64,000 bases of DNA, taken from NCBI GenBank assembly GCA_036927565.1, contig JAYESD010000001.1, positions 14,694,001 to 14,758,000 of the forward strand. The letters run 5' to 3'. The notes under the pieces are model-generated. The model ran no database searches, was not told where the DNA came from, and saw only the letters and a list, made by a program, of their open reading frames with translations. Position numbers and translations under genes: made by a program. This DNA comes from Tuctoria greenei (lineage: Eukaryota > Streptophyta > Magnoliopsida > Poales > Poaceae). Below, piece by piece: positions 21,425 through 32,265 of the stretch (positions are counted from its first letter, which is position 1; every line of letters begins with the position of its first letter).

Positions 21425-24400
21425 CTAAAAACTGTTTCTATTGGCATAGTCGCAAAGTTCTGGCACGTCAGCTATTGCACCATTCTCATCAAAGAACTCC
21501 CCTATTTTGTGCAAAATTTCACGACGAATGAATTGACAGAGTTCATCAGCAATCTTGTCGGCTCCTCCACCAGGAATACTTCTACAAACTGGCCATTCTT
21601 CATTCACATTCTTTGTGTGCTAGAATGACACATAACAAGGTTTAGAATGTGTTGGTTTGAACAATCTCAAAGTATAGATCAAAGTGAGAGTATACAGGAA
21701 TTTATTTGGTATTTTTGGAGCAGTTTAACTATGAGCAATTGAATTTTGAAGTTGGAATCAAAATATGAAAATAATTTTTCTGGTAATATTGAACAGCAAA
21801 GAATATAAGTATTAAACTATGCTAGTTACAATGAAAATGAAACTCAAAAGTAAGAAAATAAGATATCGACATTAAGGATAACTTACATCCTCACGATTCA
21901 CTCTATATTCACTGGCGGTCCGAAGATGCTCGAATACATAATACCCGCATAAGACACTCCCAGGAAGCTGCTTCGGACAAGCATAATATGTTTTAGTGTC
22001 TAATGCATTTGTATTAGAAGGTCTCTCAACGCCAAGCTATTCCGCGTAAAACCGCCAAGCGATGTAATACAAGAAATGTCATATAAAACTTGTCAACACA
22101 TTCTAAATGTGTGTAAATTAAAATTATTGAATAAACGTACAGTTTCAAAATGGAAAGGAAATCTTTGTAACGATCTGGTGGGTAATCGGCCGAGTCCAAG
22201 ACTGTTGTCATTCCCTGCGTTGGCTTGATGAAGATCATTATGTAGTGATCACTGCAAACATACAAACACACATGTTAACAATTACCAATAATTGCTATTT
22301 CAATGTCATGTGTCAAACTTACTCAAAGTGGTACGGAGCCTTTATGAGGTCCTTGGCATCTCTGACAAAGTTAAACATTGCATGTCCTATGTAAGCTTCA
22401 ACTTATGTCCTTCTATCCTTCTTAAGTTTTGCGATTGCTTTTTCAAATTCTTTTTTTTTTCATGTGCTTGAACTTTGCCAAGTCTCGATCCGTCTTGACG
22501 TCGAATAGCGTCTTTGCAATCCGTGTAGGGTCAAGGATACCTGTCTTGCGTTTCATCTTTTCAATATCCATGTATTGCATCCTATTGAAGAATTCCAGAA
22601 TTGTTATAATCTCATGAAATGTGTATGCGTGTAGTAAGAAAAGCAAATGCAAAATATTAGAGGCACTTACAAACACCAGACAAGTAGCAGGTTGATTTCG
22701 AGCATGCCCTGATGGAAAAGGGGATGTAACTCTTCAAATAAAATGACTCGTCTATCTGCTCCAGTGCTCCAGAATGCATCTTTTGGAATACGAAATGTGA
22801 CGCAAAAATATCATATTTTGTGCTGGCAAGGATGTACCACTCATGCATTCTTTTGAGCGGGGCAGGTTGTTTGCTAAGTTGTACGGATGTCATGAATGAC
22901 TTCCCATTCTTAAATTTAGGAAGAACATCCTCAAGCTTGTATATTGGAACTCCTGGTTTAACTAAAGTTGTTCGCCGATTATACATGACACTATCTTCTT
23001 ACCACTCCTCGATATCTTCTAATGCTGGCTCATGCGAAGAACGAGATGCACTCGATTTTCTAATATTTCCTTCATAGTTTCCAAATACTTTGACACTTCT
23101 GATGAAGGTTTCTTAATTTTGTATGAGCTAACTTTGATAGGCACTGATGATCGAGGAGTCGTCCTAGGAAGTTGGACACTGGATTGTTGTTGAACCTGTT
23201 GTTCAACTTATTGCTCTTTACTCCCAGCACCTGGCTCTAGTACTACTTCAAGTTGTTGCTCAACTGGTTGCTCTTTACTAGCAACAGCTTGCTCTGGTAC
23301 TGCTTGAAGCTGTTGTCCAACTTGTTGCTCTCGGATATCTTTACTAGCAAGGTTACTATCATCCTTGCTGAGACATAGGGGGAGTGGATCTTCCTGGACT
23401 GGGAGTGGATCTTCCTGGACTTTCGCCTTAGAAGATGGGGTTGAAGTATTTCGAGATGCGACGGGGCTAGAAATTGGCTCATCGTCCAACATGATATTGC
23501 GTCGGTGCCAAAGGATTAATTGGTTGACAGTCTGCCCCAGAGTCGCGATCCCCTCAGGTGTGACGTGGTCTATTTCATAATCTTCATAATCATTATATAT
23601 CAATGATCTGAAGAACTTGCACCACAGCATAATACAACAGAAGTGGATTCCTGTTGAAGTCACGATCAGGCTTTGCCATAGCAGTGGCAACCTGTTTGGT
23701 TTTTTCCCCGCTCTGCCAATCGGGACAAGAAGACGACAAGATTTGTCGTTAGCAATATCATCGACAGGGAACTTATAGGTTGACCCTGAGCCTGGCATAG
23801 AACCAACGCTGCTAGGGTTGGTAGTTGGAGATACTAATTGCTCATTTGGCACCGAAACCATTGTTGTACTCGGTGCCACTAATTGTCCCGATTGTCTAAG
23901 TTGTTCCATTATTTCTTACATATTTTCTTTGACCTTCTGAGCAATCATTTCATCAAGTGTTTTCTTAAACTTCTCACATATTCTATATGTGTCTTTATCT
24001 TTAGGGAAACCATCTAGCCAAGACATTTGCGAAGAGATTGCTCGAACCCGTCTGCTGTGTTCAGGGTTTCCTAAGATAGCGGTAAGTTGGTAATTCTCCC
24101 TCTTCGGCTTGAATAGACCCTTCTGTTGCTTTTTAATTACTTCTTTCATTTTATCCTCTACTTCATTCACAGAGTCGGGCTTTTCAAGTTTGCCCTCGCT
24201 GGTCAAACCTGACCGAGTAAAGACCCACCGCTGAGTTCTCTCATTGCAACCTTCTAATAGGTGAGGATTTCCCTTACTGGTAATTTCGTCTAATATCTTA
24301 TTCCATTTCTGGACTTTGGGGGCATATCCGGCATACCCCAAGCGATGATGGTATTTGTTCTTTTTTGCAAGATCTGACCTAGTTGCACTTAGAGCTTTAG

Positions 24401-25158
24401 CATCAGGTGTGGTCTTTTGACGAACAAACTCTTGCCAATGAGCTTGTGTGATTTTTTCCATCTTCCTCGGGCTAGGGACCTTATCGGCCTTAACATAAGC
24501 ATTCATTTCACTCTTCCAGCCACGAAACTTCTTGCCGCAAGAGACCAATGTTGCTTTCTTTACAGCTTCTTCCGTGCCTTTCGGGAACTTGAATTGTTTC
24601 TTTATCTATTCTCACAACTCATTCTTGGTCTGCTCAGGTAATTTCCTCCAATTCTCGGTTGTGATCGGCACGAGCTCCCTAACAAGAAAATCGCATGCAT
24701 TACGGTACTTGGTAACTGAATCCAGTGGTTCTTGGGGAAGCCCACCTGGACCGACCCTTGTTATGTACATGATGCGGTCTAATTGACCCTTATTGGGACC
24801 TTGTTGCACTCGTTTCCGCTTGAGTGAGGATGAGGATTCATCCATTGGAGAACCTGCTGCGGTTTTAGGAGCCGAAGTCACCTCGTTGTCTTCGTGATTA
24901 ATCTAGGTAGAAAAGAATTATAAGACTTCGTATACTTAACAACCAACATTAACTTGAACTGCTGAAGTTAAGATTCGTGATCCATACCTCGTCGGTAGGA
25001 TCATATTCCGGGTCAAGATCCCCTAAAGTCTTTTTAATTTTTATATTAGGAAAAGGATCCGATGGACTGTGAAAGGAGCCCGAACTGCTAGAGTCAGTAA
25101 ACTCCATATTGTCTTCTTTATTGTTACTACCAGCACCAGTCTTCCTAGCGCTTTGCAT
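21425..25158 (-). pseudogene. CACTA-1 TNP1-like gene with DUF8039-like region and C-terminal Ulp1-type cysteine protease
   Basis: A multi-exon reading. Exon 1 (from 25158) ends at a GTATGG donor in D-P-T-D-E. The second block (24881-23208) carries a Transposase_24-like region (Y-H-H-R-L-G-Y-A-G-Y) and then a DUF8039-like region (L-L-V-P-I-G-R, L-G-Q-T-V-N-Q-L-I-L-W). The C-terminal part has protease features: catalytic His in D-D-H-Y-I-M-I-F (exon joined across 22262-22322), Asp in V-L-D-S-A-D, Gln and Cys in C-P-K-Q-L-P-G-S-V-L-C-G-Y-Y-V (~21975-21930). A GTAAGT donor near 21886 leads to a last exon ending at 21425. Ulp1 enzymes remove SUMO-like modifiers. In-frame stops at 24612, 23916 and 23208, and frame changes near 23700, suggest decay. 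Confidence 0.75.
23205..23340 (-). repeat. 57 bp in-frame minisatellite in the CACTA-1 TNP1-like gene
   Basis: Two full units and a partial third of 57 bp (19 codons), encoding variants of E-Q-x-V-x-Q-Q-L-x-x-V-x-E. A 21 bp duplication near 23391-23425 repeats Q-E-D-P-L-P-V. These form a low-complexity linker before the protease domain. Confidence 0.75.
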
Positions 25159-25241
25159 GCTAGAACTAATAAGACAAAAAATATAATAAATGGCATATTA
25201 ACTCTACATGAAGTGTTGCATGAAGAAAAAGATGGAAGCAT

Positions 25242-26565
25242 TCTAAGATTTGATAAGGCATTCTAGGGTTTAAGGTGACTGACCAAAATGTTCCTATACA
25301 TTGCGAGAGTGACAAGCATGTTAAAGTTGCTCACCAGCAATGACAATTTTATCTTCTTATTCTAAATAGGCAGTTACTTGTATCTGAGTTCTGAGCACAA
25401 GCGATGTTCAACAGCCGTATGCGAGCACATTGCTTTGTTCGGAAAAAGGATAGCGACACTGATATCAAAGTAGAACAACCCTGTGAGATGAAGTGCGGGG
25501 CGGCTACACTCTATTTTTTGTACTAATGCTATTATCCACTCATGTTACCACCAAGTTCCCAGATTTTTAACTGAAATTTTGCAGAGCTTACTTTGTATGT
25601 TGCTGATTTTGTCCACAATTTTCAAAAAGAGAACATTGATATTTGCAGAAACACTATACTGCAAACTTGTTACACACATCCTCAGGATTCCATAAATGTA
25701 AATTATGATGTCTTTTGATGATCCTACTAGAAATTATGATCCAAACAGCAGCTGAATACATAAATTGATAGAGGACTCTTTAATCTTTCCATACATGTAT
25801 ATATATGCATAGTTTGCTTTTCTAATTTAATAATTATAGCTGTTCAAAGTTCAGAAATTTTCTGGCTGTTTCAGATAGCACTGTACACAGGTACTAACTT
25901 CAACTCCAGTTTCTAATTATTTCTAAACCGAACTTGAGGTAACAATGAATATAGAAGTTGTAGAATAGCTCTTCCCCTCTCAAAAAATGTATCACAATAG
26001 ACTAGAAGAGCTTTCTACAGATAATTATGGCAAAAATTGAGATGCTTGTTCATACAGTTTCAGAACAGCAGCTGATTTAGTTAGAGAAGATTTTCATCAT
26101 CTTACAATGGTCTATTGGCTTGAAGGTCAATAGAAAACTTACATAATACTTCAAGAGCTTTCCAAAACGTATTCATTTGCCTCCATAGACCTTCAGGTTG
26201 AAGACATATGGATTTTTAAAGTTGGACACTGCTACGAGATTTTAGAAGTGAATTTGACAAAATTCACTTTATTTGTGGTTGGTTTGATCCTTGATTTTCA
26301 AACAGATAACATCACAACTTGTCAGCAAGTTACATTACAAACTTGTTATACAGGTTGCAATGTTTTCGGAAATGTATTACACGAAGCTATTAGACCATTC
26401 TACCAAGAGTTATGGTCGAAATCGTGACTGTATATAGAACTGTCCGCTAGGCGTTCAGATTTGATAGAGGTTGGAACTTCGATTTTTTTCTCGAGTTTCA
26501 TGAGGATTCTGACCTGGATTTCAATAGAAAAGATGTAGAGTACTCGCTACAGAAGGCTAACCAAG
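25242..26565. other. CACTA-1 upstream intronic or untranslated region
   Basis: About 1.3 kb of AT-rich sequence with no supported ORF, repeat or RNA gene. Its position between the GC-rich segment at 26566-26830 and the first coding exon suggests a long 5' intron of the minus-strand gene; this is inferred from position only. Confidence 0.4.
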
Positions 26566-26870
26566 GATGCCTACCCTTTTCGAATTCCCGAACCCTAACC
26601 AAGGAAATCTATGCAAATCATCATTTGACTCGGCCGGCGGCGACGGCAAGGAAGGATTTAGGGTTTACCGTGAAGCTCGGTGGCGATGGAAATGGCTTAT
26701 TTCGGCGTACCTGGAAGTGGTGAGGGCGAAGCAAACAGACAACGGTGAAGCTCGACGGCGACGACGAAGCTCGGCGACGATAGCGGCAAACACTTGGTGG
26801 CAAACGAAATTTTGGCAGCCTGACGGCGTCTAAGTGTTTCGGTTGGGTTAGGTTTTTCCAACGTAGCTGA
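26566..26870 (-). other. Probable 5' untranslated exon of the CACTA-1 minus-strand gene
   Basis: A GC-rich patch between a minus-strand TATA box (26875-26882) and the AT-rich upstream region. It mirrors the GC-rich patch at 28730-28893 downstream of the plus-strand TATA box. No conserved protein is visible in any frame, so the short ORFs here are not called. Confidence 0.4.
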
Positions 26871-26874
26871 GGGG

Positions 26875-26882
26875 TATATATA
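26875..26882 (-). promoter_or_regulatory. TATA box of the CACTA-1 minus-strand gene
   Basis: TATATATA between the GC-rich leader on its left and the inverted CCGCCTGAGA motifs on its right. It faces away from the plus-strand TATA box at 28700. Confidence 0.55.
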
Positions 26883-26884
26883 GA

Positions 26885-27062
26885 CGCCTATTTTCTTAGG
26901 CGGATTTTAAGTACCGACCGCCTGAGAAGATGGTTATCTCAGGCAGGTTTTACTTACCAACCGCCTGCGAAGATTCAATTATCTCAGACGGTTGGTAAGT
27001 AAAACCCGCCTGAGATAAACATCTTCTCAGGAGGTTATTCAGTAACAACCGTCTGAGAAGAT
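26885..27062. repeat. Internal subterminal-like repeat cluster of CACTA-1
   Basis: Alternating CTCAGGCGGTT and AACCGCCTGAGA units, a CTCAGG variant of the CACAGGCGG motif at the ends. They form several inverted pairs directly next to the minus-strand TATA box. Confidence 0.75.
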
Positions 27063-27063
27063 C

Positions 27064-28680
27064 TTTACTTCTTCTTAATTAATATTCTTGATTAAATGTG
27101 GGGCCTTTAAAAAGGTAAAATTCCACTTTCTTGTAATATTATGATTAGTAAAGGTTACCATTAAATTTTACTTCATAAATCCTTTGAAATTGGTCAGAAC
27201 ATAAAAAACATATAACAATTGTATTTTAATTTTTCTATCTTGATGAATATAATGATTTTTTTCATTTATTTTTTCAATGGACATTTTTATTCATCATACC
27301 AACCTCTATGAAATTTTTCAGATTTTTTTAATTTTTTTTGAATCAATGTGTGTTCATAATTTGATGAATGCCTCATATGTATATGAGCATTTGGTTAGAA
27401 TGGTGGATAATTTGAATTTTGACATGTTGGAATGCTTTAAAAAAATTAACAAAATTCATATGCTTTAAAAAAATTAACAAAATTCATACATGTATAAATA
27501 ATACAAATATGTTCATACAAACAAATTTCAGTGAATGATCCTTTTTGAGGAGATACACAAATGTGAATAATATGTGAGTAGAAATTAATTTGATATTTAC
27601 CAAAACATTACAATGTCAGCTATACAAGTTTTAAAATATTTGGTTCAGGTGGTAGATGTTAATTTTTGAAAATTATAGAAGAAACAATCATCGAATTTGG
27701 ACTCAATTTGCAGAATCTATACATGTCTGCGTATTTATATTGGAATCTAAATAAAAAAGAAGCAAGGGAAAGGAAACTGAAGAACAGGCTCGGGCATTAT
27801 CTTAGGCGGTTGGTAAGTAAAACCCGTCTAAGATAAACATCTTCTTAGGCGGTTATTCAGTAACAACCGCCTGAGAAGATATTTACTTCTTCTTAATTAA
27901 TATTCTTGATTAAATGTGGGGCCTTTAAAAAGGCAAAATTCCACTTTTTTTAATATTATTGATTAGTAAAGGTTACTATTAAATTTCACTTTATAAATCT
28001 TTTGAAATTGGTCAGAACATAAAAAACATATAACAATAGTTTTTTTTTCATTTTTCTATCTTGATGAATATAATGATTTTTTTATTTATTTTTTCAATGG
28101 ACATTTTTATTCATCATACCAACCTCTATGATTTTTTTCAGATTTTTTAAATTTTTTTGAATCAATGTGTGTTCATAATTTGATGAATGCCTCATATGTA
28201 TATGAGCATTTAGTTAGAATGATGGATAATTTGAATTTTGACATGTTGGAATGCTTTAAAAAAATTAACAAAATTCATACATGTATAAATAATACAAATA
28301 TGTTCATACAAACAAATTTCAGTGAAGGATCCTTTTTTTTAGGAGATACACAAATGTGAATAATATGTGAGTAGAAATTAATTTGATATTTACCAAAACA
28401 TTACAATGCCAGCTATACAAGTTTAAAATATTTGGTTCAGGTGATAGATGTTAATTTTTTACAAATATAGAAGAAAGAATCATCAAATTTGGACTCAATT
28501 TGTAGAATCTATACATATTTGAGTATTTATATTGGAATCTAAATAAAAAAGAAGTAATGGATAAGGAAACTAAAGAGGCTCGGGCAATTATCTCACGGTT
28601 GGTAAGTAATAACCGCCTGAGACAATATTTCTCTCAGGCGGTTATTAAGCACCAACTGCCAGAGAAAAAGTTAAAAAATG
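27064..28680. repeat. ~0.8 kb tandem duplication in the CACTA-1 divergent promoter
   Basis: The block beginning TTTACTTCTTCTTAATTAA at 27064 recurs at 27882 (period 818 bp). Each copy ends in GGCTCGGGCA followed by the CAGGCGG-type inverted motifs (27786 and 28577 onward). Two nearly full copies and the start of a third are present, with small indels in T runs. Short ORFs in each copy are duplicates of each other and non-coding in appearance. Confidence 0.85.
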
Positions 28681-28699
28681 CATGTGAAAAACGGGTGCC

Positions 28700-28707
28700 T
28701 ATATAAA
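28700..28707 (+). promoter_or_regulatory. TATA box of the CACTA-1 transposase gene
   Basis: TATATAAA lies about 20 bases after the last CAGGCGG-type inverted repeat and 25-30 bases before a GC-rich leader. Confidence 0.6.
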
Positions 28708-28729
28708 GACCGCTCACCACAGTCAAAAC

Positions 28730-29877
28730 GTAACCCTGGAGAATTTCCATCGACGCCGCAAGGCTGCCGAAATTTCCCACCATCGCACCGCCGCCCAGCC
28801 CGGCACCGCCACGTCTCCACCCAGCCGCGCGGAGGCACGCCTCTACCCAGCCCCACATCACCGCCCCTCCGTGCTGACGCCCCGCGCCACAAGGTACCTA
28901 GTAAATTCTCATAGTTTCCTTACTATGCAATGCTATCTTTATTTTTCCTTACGCATGTAGTTTCCTTATTTTTTCTTGTATATTTTCATTAGCTGGTAAG
29001 CTGCTAGTTTTGTGTGTTCTAGTATATGGATTCTGTCCTTTTGCATGTGTGTACACATGGATTTGGATTCGATAATTTGGAAGTTTGTTCTTTTAGATAT
29101 TGATGTATGGACTATATTGTAATAAGCTTATTGTAGTTTGTACCTATTATGTGACATGAATATGATGTTTAATTAACAAATGACATTGTAATATATATAT
29201 ATATATATATATATAAGATACATGAAGTTTACCCGAACTTGTAATTGTAGTTTTATGTGTTTTCCTTTCCTATATGTTACTTGTGTGTGCGTACCTTCTG
29301 CTTGCATATCTTTCGAAGGAGTGATTAGGGTTAGCTTTCTAGGGAGATGGTTTTATAACTTACCCATTTAGTTACCATCATTGGATGGGATCCGACGTCA
29401 AGATATAACGGACCAAATCCCACCCAGACCTAGCCCATGCTAATGGCCCTGTTTGCCCCACGACTTCAATCTTTCACCCCCGCTTGCTACGCTCGAAGCC
29501 TTCGACTCCGTCTGCCTCAAGACGTCGCGCGTCTCCTCCATACTCCACTCGACGCCGCCACCTCCCGTCCGCCATGCTTTTTGTTTGTCGTCGATCTTAG
29601 AGTCTTATTTGACGTTGCCGCCGCTCTCCTACGTGCCACCTCTCTCTACAACTCTATATCGACTTGGTATTACCGTAAAAACCTTGAGGACGATCGAACA
29701 TCGATTAGCCATCGACTAGGTTCGATTAGTCGCCCTAATGAACAGACCTACATTATACTAGTATTCACTCATATGATACAGTCTTGTTATGTCTCTGTAA
29801 ATTCATTTTATAGAAGACCTTTAGGGAATATTTGTGGCCAAATCTTGTAAATCTTACAAAAATTCTATTATTGAAGC
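28730..29877 (+). other. CACTA-1 transposase leader: GC-rich exon then probable intron
   Basis: A GC-rich segment at 28735-28892 ends at a GTACCT donor-like site. It is followed by AT-rich sequence to the coding start at 29878. That stretch includes an (AT)n microsatellite at 29191-29215 and a GC-richer patch at 29400-29600, possibly captured sequence. The ORF at 29437-29850 has no recognisable domain and is not called. Confidence 0.4.
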
Positions 29878-30998
29878 ATGGACCGTCGAGTGTGGATGTA
29901 TAACATGCCAAGACCCGATCCTATGTACATTCATAATGTTGCAAATTTTATTAAAGCATCTAAGAGACATGCGAAGTTGCAAAAGATAGATGACATATTA
30001 TGTCCATGTATCGACTGTGAAAATAAGATTGCTTGGACAGATACTATAGTAATCCAATCTCATTTGGTAAAAAGAGGTTTAAAAAAAACCACACAATATG
30101 GACAGAGCATGGTTAGTTAGATACACATGATGTGGATAAAGATGATGAGAGAGGTTCAGATGATGATAATGTTCATATCGATGATGGTAGTGACAATCAA
30201 GATGGTGATGATGATGATGAGTTCGATTGTGAGGAGATGTTGCATCACGTTAAACCATATGTATTGACTTCTATGAGAGCAAGCAAAGGTGTAAGTAAAA
30301 TGGAGACATTGCAGAATGCGACAACGGAGCTTCTATATGATGAATCAAACGGTTGTGATAAAAAGTTTACTACATTGCGTGCAGTCTTAGAACTACTAAA
30401 GTTGAAAGCTACAAACGGATGGTCCGATTGTAGTTTCTATGATCTTTTGAATCTTATGGAAATTTTTTTTCCAAATCCAAATAAACTGCCCAGAAGCACT
30501 TATAAAGCAAAGAAACTTCTTTGCCCGATGGCACTAGGTGTGACAAAAATACACGCTTGTGTGAACCATTGTATTTTGTATCGCAAAGAGCATGAGCTCG
30601 CAACTAGATGTCCCATTTGTGGTGTCAGTAGATATAAGAAAGACTACAATCACCAGTATGTTACCAACATGAAAAAGTCTTAGAAAAATAAGAAGTTTAT
30701 TATTGGTCCTGAAGGTGACAATGACGATACTTCTGGCGACGCAGACGGGAAGAATAAGAGAAAAATTCCTGCCTTGGTGATGTGGTACCTTCCGGTAATT
30801 GATCGCTTGAAGCATTTGTTCTCAAACCCTAGGGAGGCTGAACTTATGCGTTGGCATTCTGAGCAACGGAAGACGAATGAAAAACATATTCGACACCCTG
30901 GTGATGCAACACAATGGAAAAAATTTTATATTCAGTATCCAGAATTTACAAAGGAAATCAGAAATGTGAGGCAGGACTGCCATGGGAGTGAACACGGT
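29878..30998 (+). pseudogene. CACTA-1 Tnp2-type transposase, truncated before the catalytic core
   Basis: It starts with the transposase-associated domain (M-D-R-R-V-W-M-Y; C-P-C-I-D-C-E-N). A frameshift near 30100 leads to an Asp-rich linker, then the N-terminal Tnp2 region (C-V-N-H-C-I-L-Y-R-K-E-H, C-P-I-C-G) and W-Y-L-P-V-I-D-R-L-K-H-L-F. An in-frame stop is at 30681-30683. Homology ends near 30980 after E-I-R-N-V-R. The following H-x-D and catalytic segments seen in CACTA-2 are absent, replaced by unrelated sequence. Family members usually exceed 800 residues, so this copy cannot encode an active transposase. Confidence 0.82.
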
Positions 30999-31129
30999 CG
31001 GCAGAACTGCCCTAGCGCCAGAAGTATGCAATTTTGCATCCACTGCGTCTTTGATGACACCGCTTTGAGGATAGATGAAGATAGATGAAGCGTCAAGCAG
31101 TTGTCGGTTGGGATCATGCAGTTAGTGCG

Positions 31130-31343
31130 CGGGGAACCAATGGACGGTCGCGTGATTTCTGATTTTGGCCAAGGTTATGCTTGCCCCAACAAGTGTTATA
31201 CCCTCACAACATGCCTTGGTTGATGCAAGCATAACCTTGGCATCACTTTTGATGTTGTTGAAGGTTGTCATCATAGCTTCACACTGTTTAACCTGGATAT
31301 TGCCACTCATATGCAGGATCTCTTTATCTTCAGTCTGATTCAT
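31130..31343 (-). pseudogene. Captured fragment of a SNF2 helicase (CLSY/DRD1-like), minus orientation
   Basis: About 50 codons read K-E-I-L-H-M-S-G-N-I, then K-V-M-L-A-S-T-K-A-C-C-E-G-I-T-L-V-G-A-S. This is the second RecA-like lobe of SNF2 ATPases, in the form typical of plant CLASSY/DRD1 proteins, which recruit Pol IV/Pol V in RNA-directed DNA methylation. Homology is lost after G-A-S. It is a fragment of a host gene inside the transposon, not a working gene. Confidence 0.75.
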
Positions 31344-31752
31344 ATTTCGTTAGCTTCGACACATCCTTCACTTATAACTACCATTACATGTGTGATAAGG
31401 AAGCTTCAATTATTTGATAAATCTATGCTTGAAATATTAAGGTTAAATTCCTATGAAAGTGTGAAAACAAGATTTGTGATTGAAGTTGTTCGCTTACTCG
31501 CTTGTGTGAAGCACTAAGAAAGTAGGTACTGATTTCTAGTCAATATATTTAGGCATTAAAACTGAGAAAGGAGCATTTTCCTAAGTTTTCAAATGGACAG
31601 GAGGGAAAGAAATCCTTCAAATGGATGGGAAAATCCTTCCAAGGATCGTCAGGCTTCAAATTGATGCTTTAAACAATCCAAATGATGAGCTACGGGTGTT
31701 ACTTGCATCTACAAGAGCTTGTTGTGCAGGAATTAGCTTGACAGGAGCTTAG
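31335..31752 (+). pseudogene. Captured fragment of a SNF2 helicase (CLSY/DRD1-like), plus orientation
   Basis: The upstream part encodes S-L-A-S-T-H-P-S-L and V-K-T-R-F-V-I-E-V-V-R-L, the link before the second helicase lobe. After a stop and frame change, an open stretch at ~31600-31752 reads F-K-W-T-G-G-K-E-I-L-Q-M-D-G-K and L-L-A-S-T-R-A-C-C-A-G-I-S-L-T-G-A, ending at TAG. It covers the same domain as the minus fragment at 31130-31343 but differs in sequence. The two therefore derive from paralogues or an old duplication and lie head to head. Confidence 0.75.
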
Positions 31753-31754
31753 CA

Positions 31755-32044
31755 GCATCACAGGCGGTTCTTAAACAATGACCGCCCGCGGAAATCATGT
31801 ATTTTCTCAGGCGTTGGTTAATTAAGAACCGTCTGTGATGTTAGTTACATCACAGGCGGTTCTTAATTAATAACCGCCTGAGAAAATACATGATTTCCAC
31901 GGGCAGTTGTTTCTTAAAATGTGCCTGTGATGTTCTGTCATCACATGCAGTTACTGTATCATACGTCATCACAGTCGCATTTTTTTACAGACTGCCTGTG
32001 TTTGAAAAATTCAGGCACCTGTGAAAATGCTTTTTGTAGTAGTG
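31755..32044. repeat. CACTA-1 right subterminal repeat array
   Basis: CACAGGCGGTT, its complement, and CTCAGGCG variants recur in both orientations up to the terminal GTAGTAGTG. Strong inverted pairing is visible around 31800-31900. Confidence 0.8.
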
Positions 32045-32047
32045 CCA

Positions 32048-32265
32048 GCTGGTTCTCCACGCTCCCAAGGCCTCTTTCCTTCACTTGTTGATCTTCTCCA
32101 TTATTCCTAATAACAATTAAATCATCACATAGCAATCTATTCTCAAACCCACATGCAAAAGAAGTTAGGAGCGAGTTCACCTGCTGATTTATTAACCGTG
32201 CTCGTGCTCTTGTGATTGGTCCTTGCATTTCAATATGTGTCTCCTCTGTTGTGATGTCCTCATCA
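32048..32265 (-). repeat. Gypsy G 5' LTR, part 2
   Basis: It resumes after CACTA-1 and its TSD, and ends CTCATCA at 32265 beside CGGTC. It resembles a pol fragment because the same sequence in the 3' LTR encodes the integrase tail; here it is simply the LTR start. Confidence 0.88.

Larger units (their letters stand above)
20766..32044. mobile_element. CACTA-1: En/Spm-type DNA transposon (11.3 kb) with captured host sequence
   Basis: The ends are CACTACTACAATAAGCC and its imperfect inverse GCTTTTTGTAGTAGTG, flanked by the 3 bp TSD CCA (20763-20765, 32045-32047). The empty site is visible in the other gypsy G LTR near 14095 (GTCCCAGCTAG). Subterminal arrays of a CACAGGCGG motif lie at both ends. 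Inside are a minus-strand TNP1/Ulp1-like gene, a divergent promoter with tandem repeats, a plus-strand transposase gene lacking its catalytic core, and two SNF2 helicase fragments. It could move only with help from another element. Confidence 0.93.
1728..32265 (-). mobile_element. Gypsy G: Ty3/gypsy chromovirus-like element, with copia A and CACTA-1 nested in its LTRs
   Basis: The LTRs start TGATGAG and end CTCATCA (plus-strand sense). The 3' LTR is split by copia A (1728-1803 plus 13534-14317, 860 bp). The 5' LTR is split by CACTA-1 (20121-20765 plus 32048-32265, 863 bp). The internal region at 14318-20120 encodes gag, protease, RT, RNase H and integrase in pol order typical of gypsy, all on the minus strand. 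By eye, a ~260 bp stretch of the two LTRs differs at about 21 sites, so the insertion is old. Without its inserts the element is about 7.5 kb. The integrase has a GPF module and a C-terminal tail running into the LTR, which resembles CRM-type chromoviruses, but the lineage is not settled. Confidence 0.88.

Noticed and set aside
29437..29850. A 137-codon plus-strand ORF in CACTA-1
   Set aside because: No known domain and it lies in the probable intron of the transposase gene. At most it may include captured sequence.
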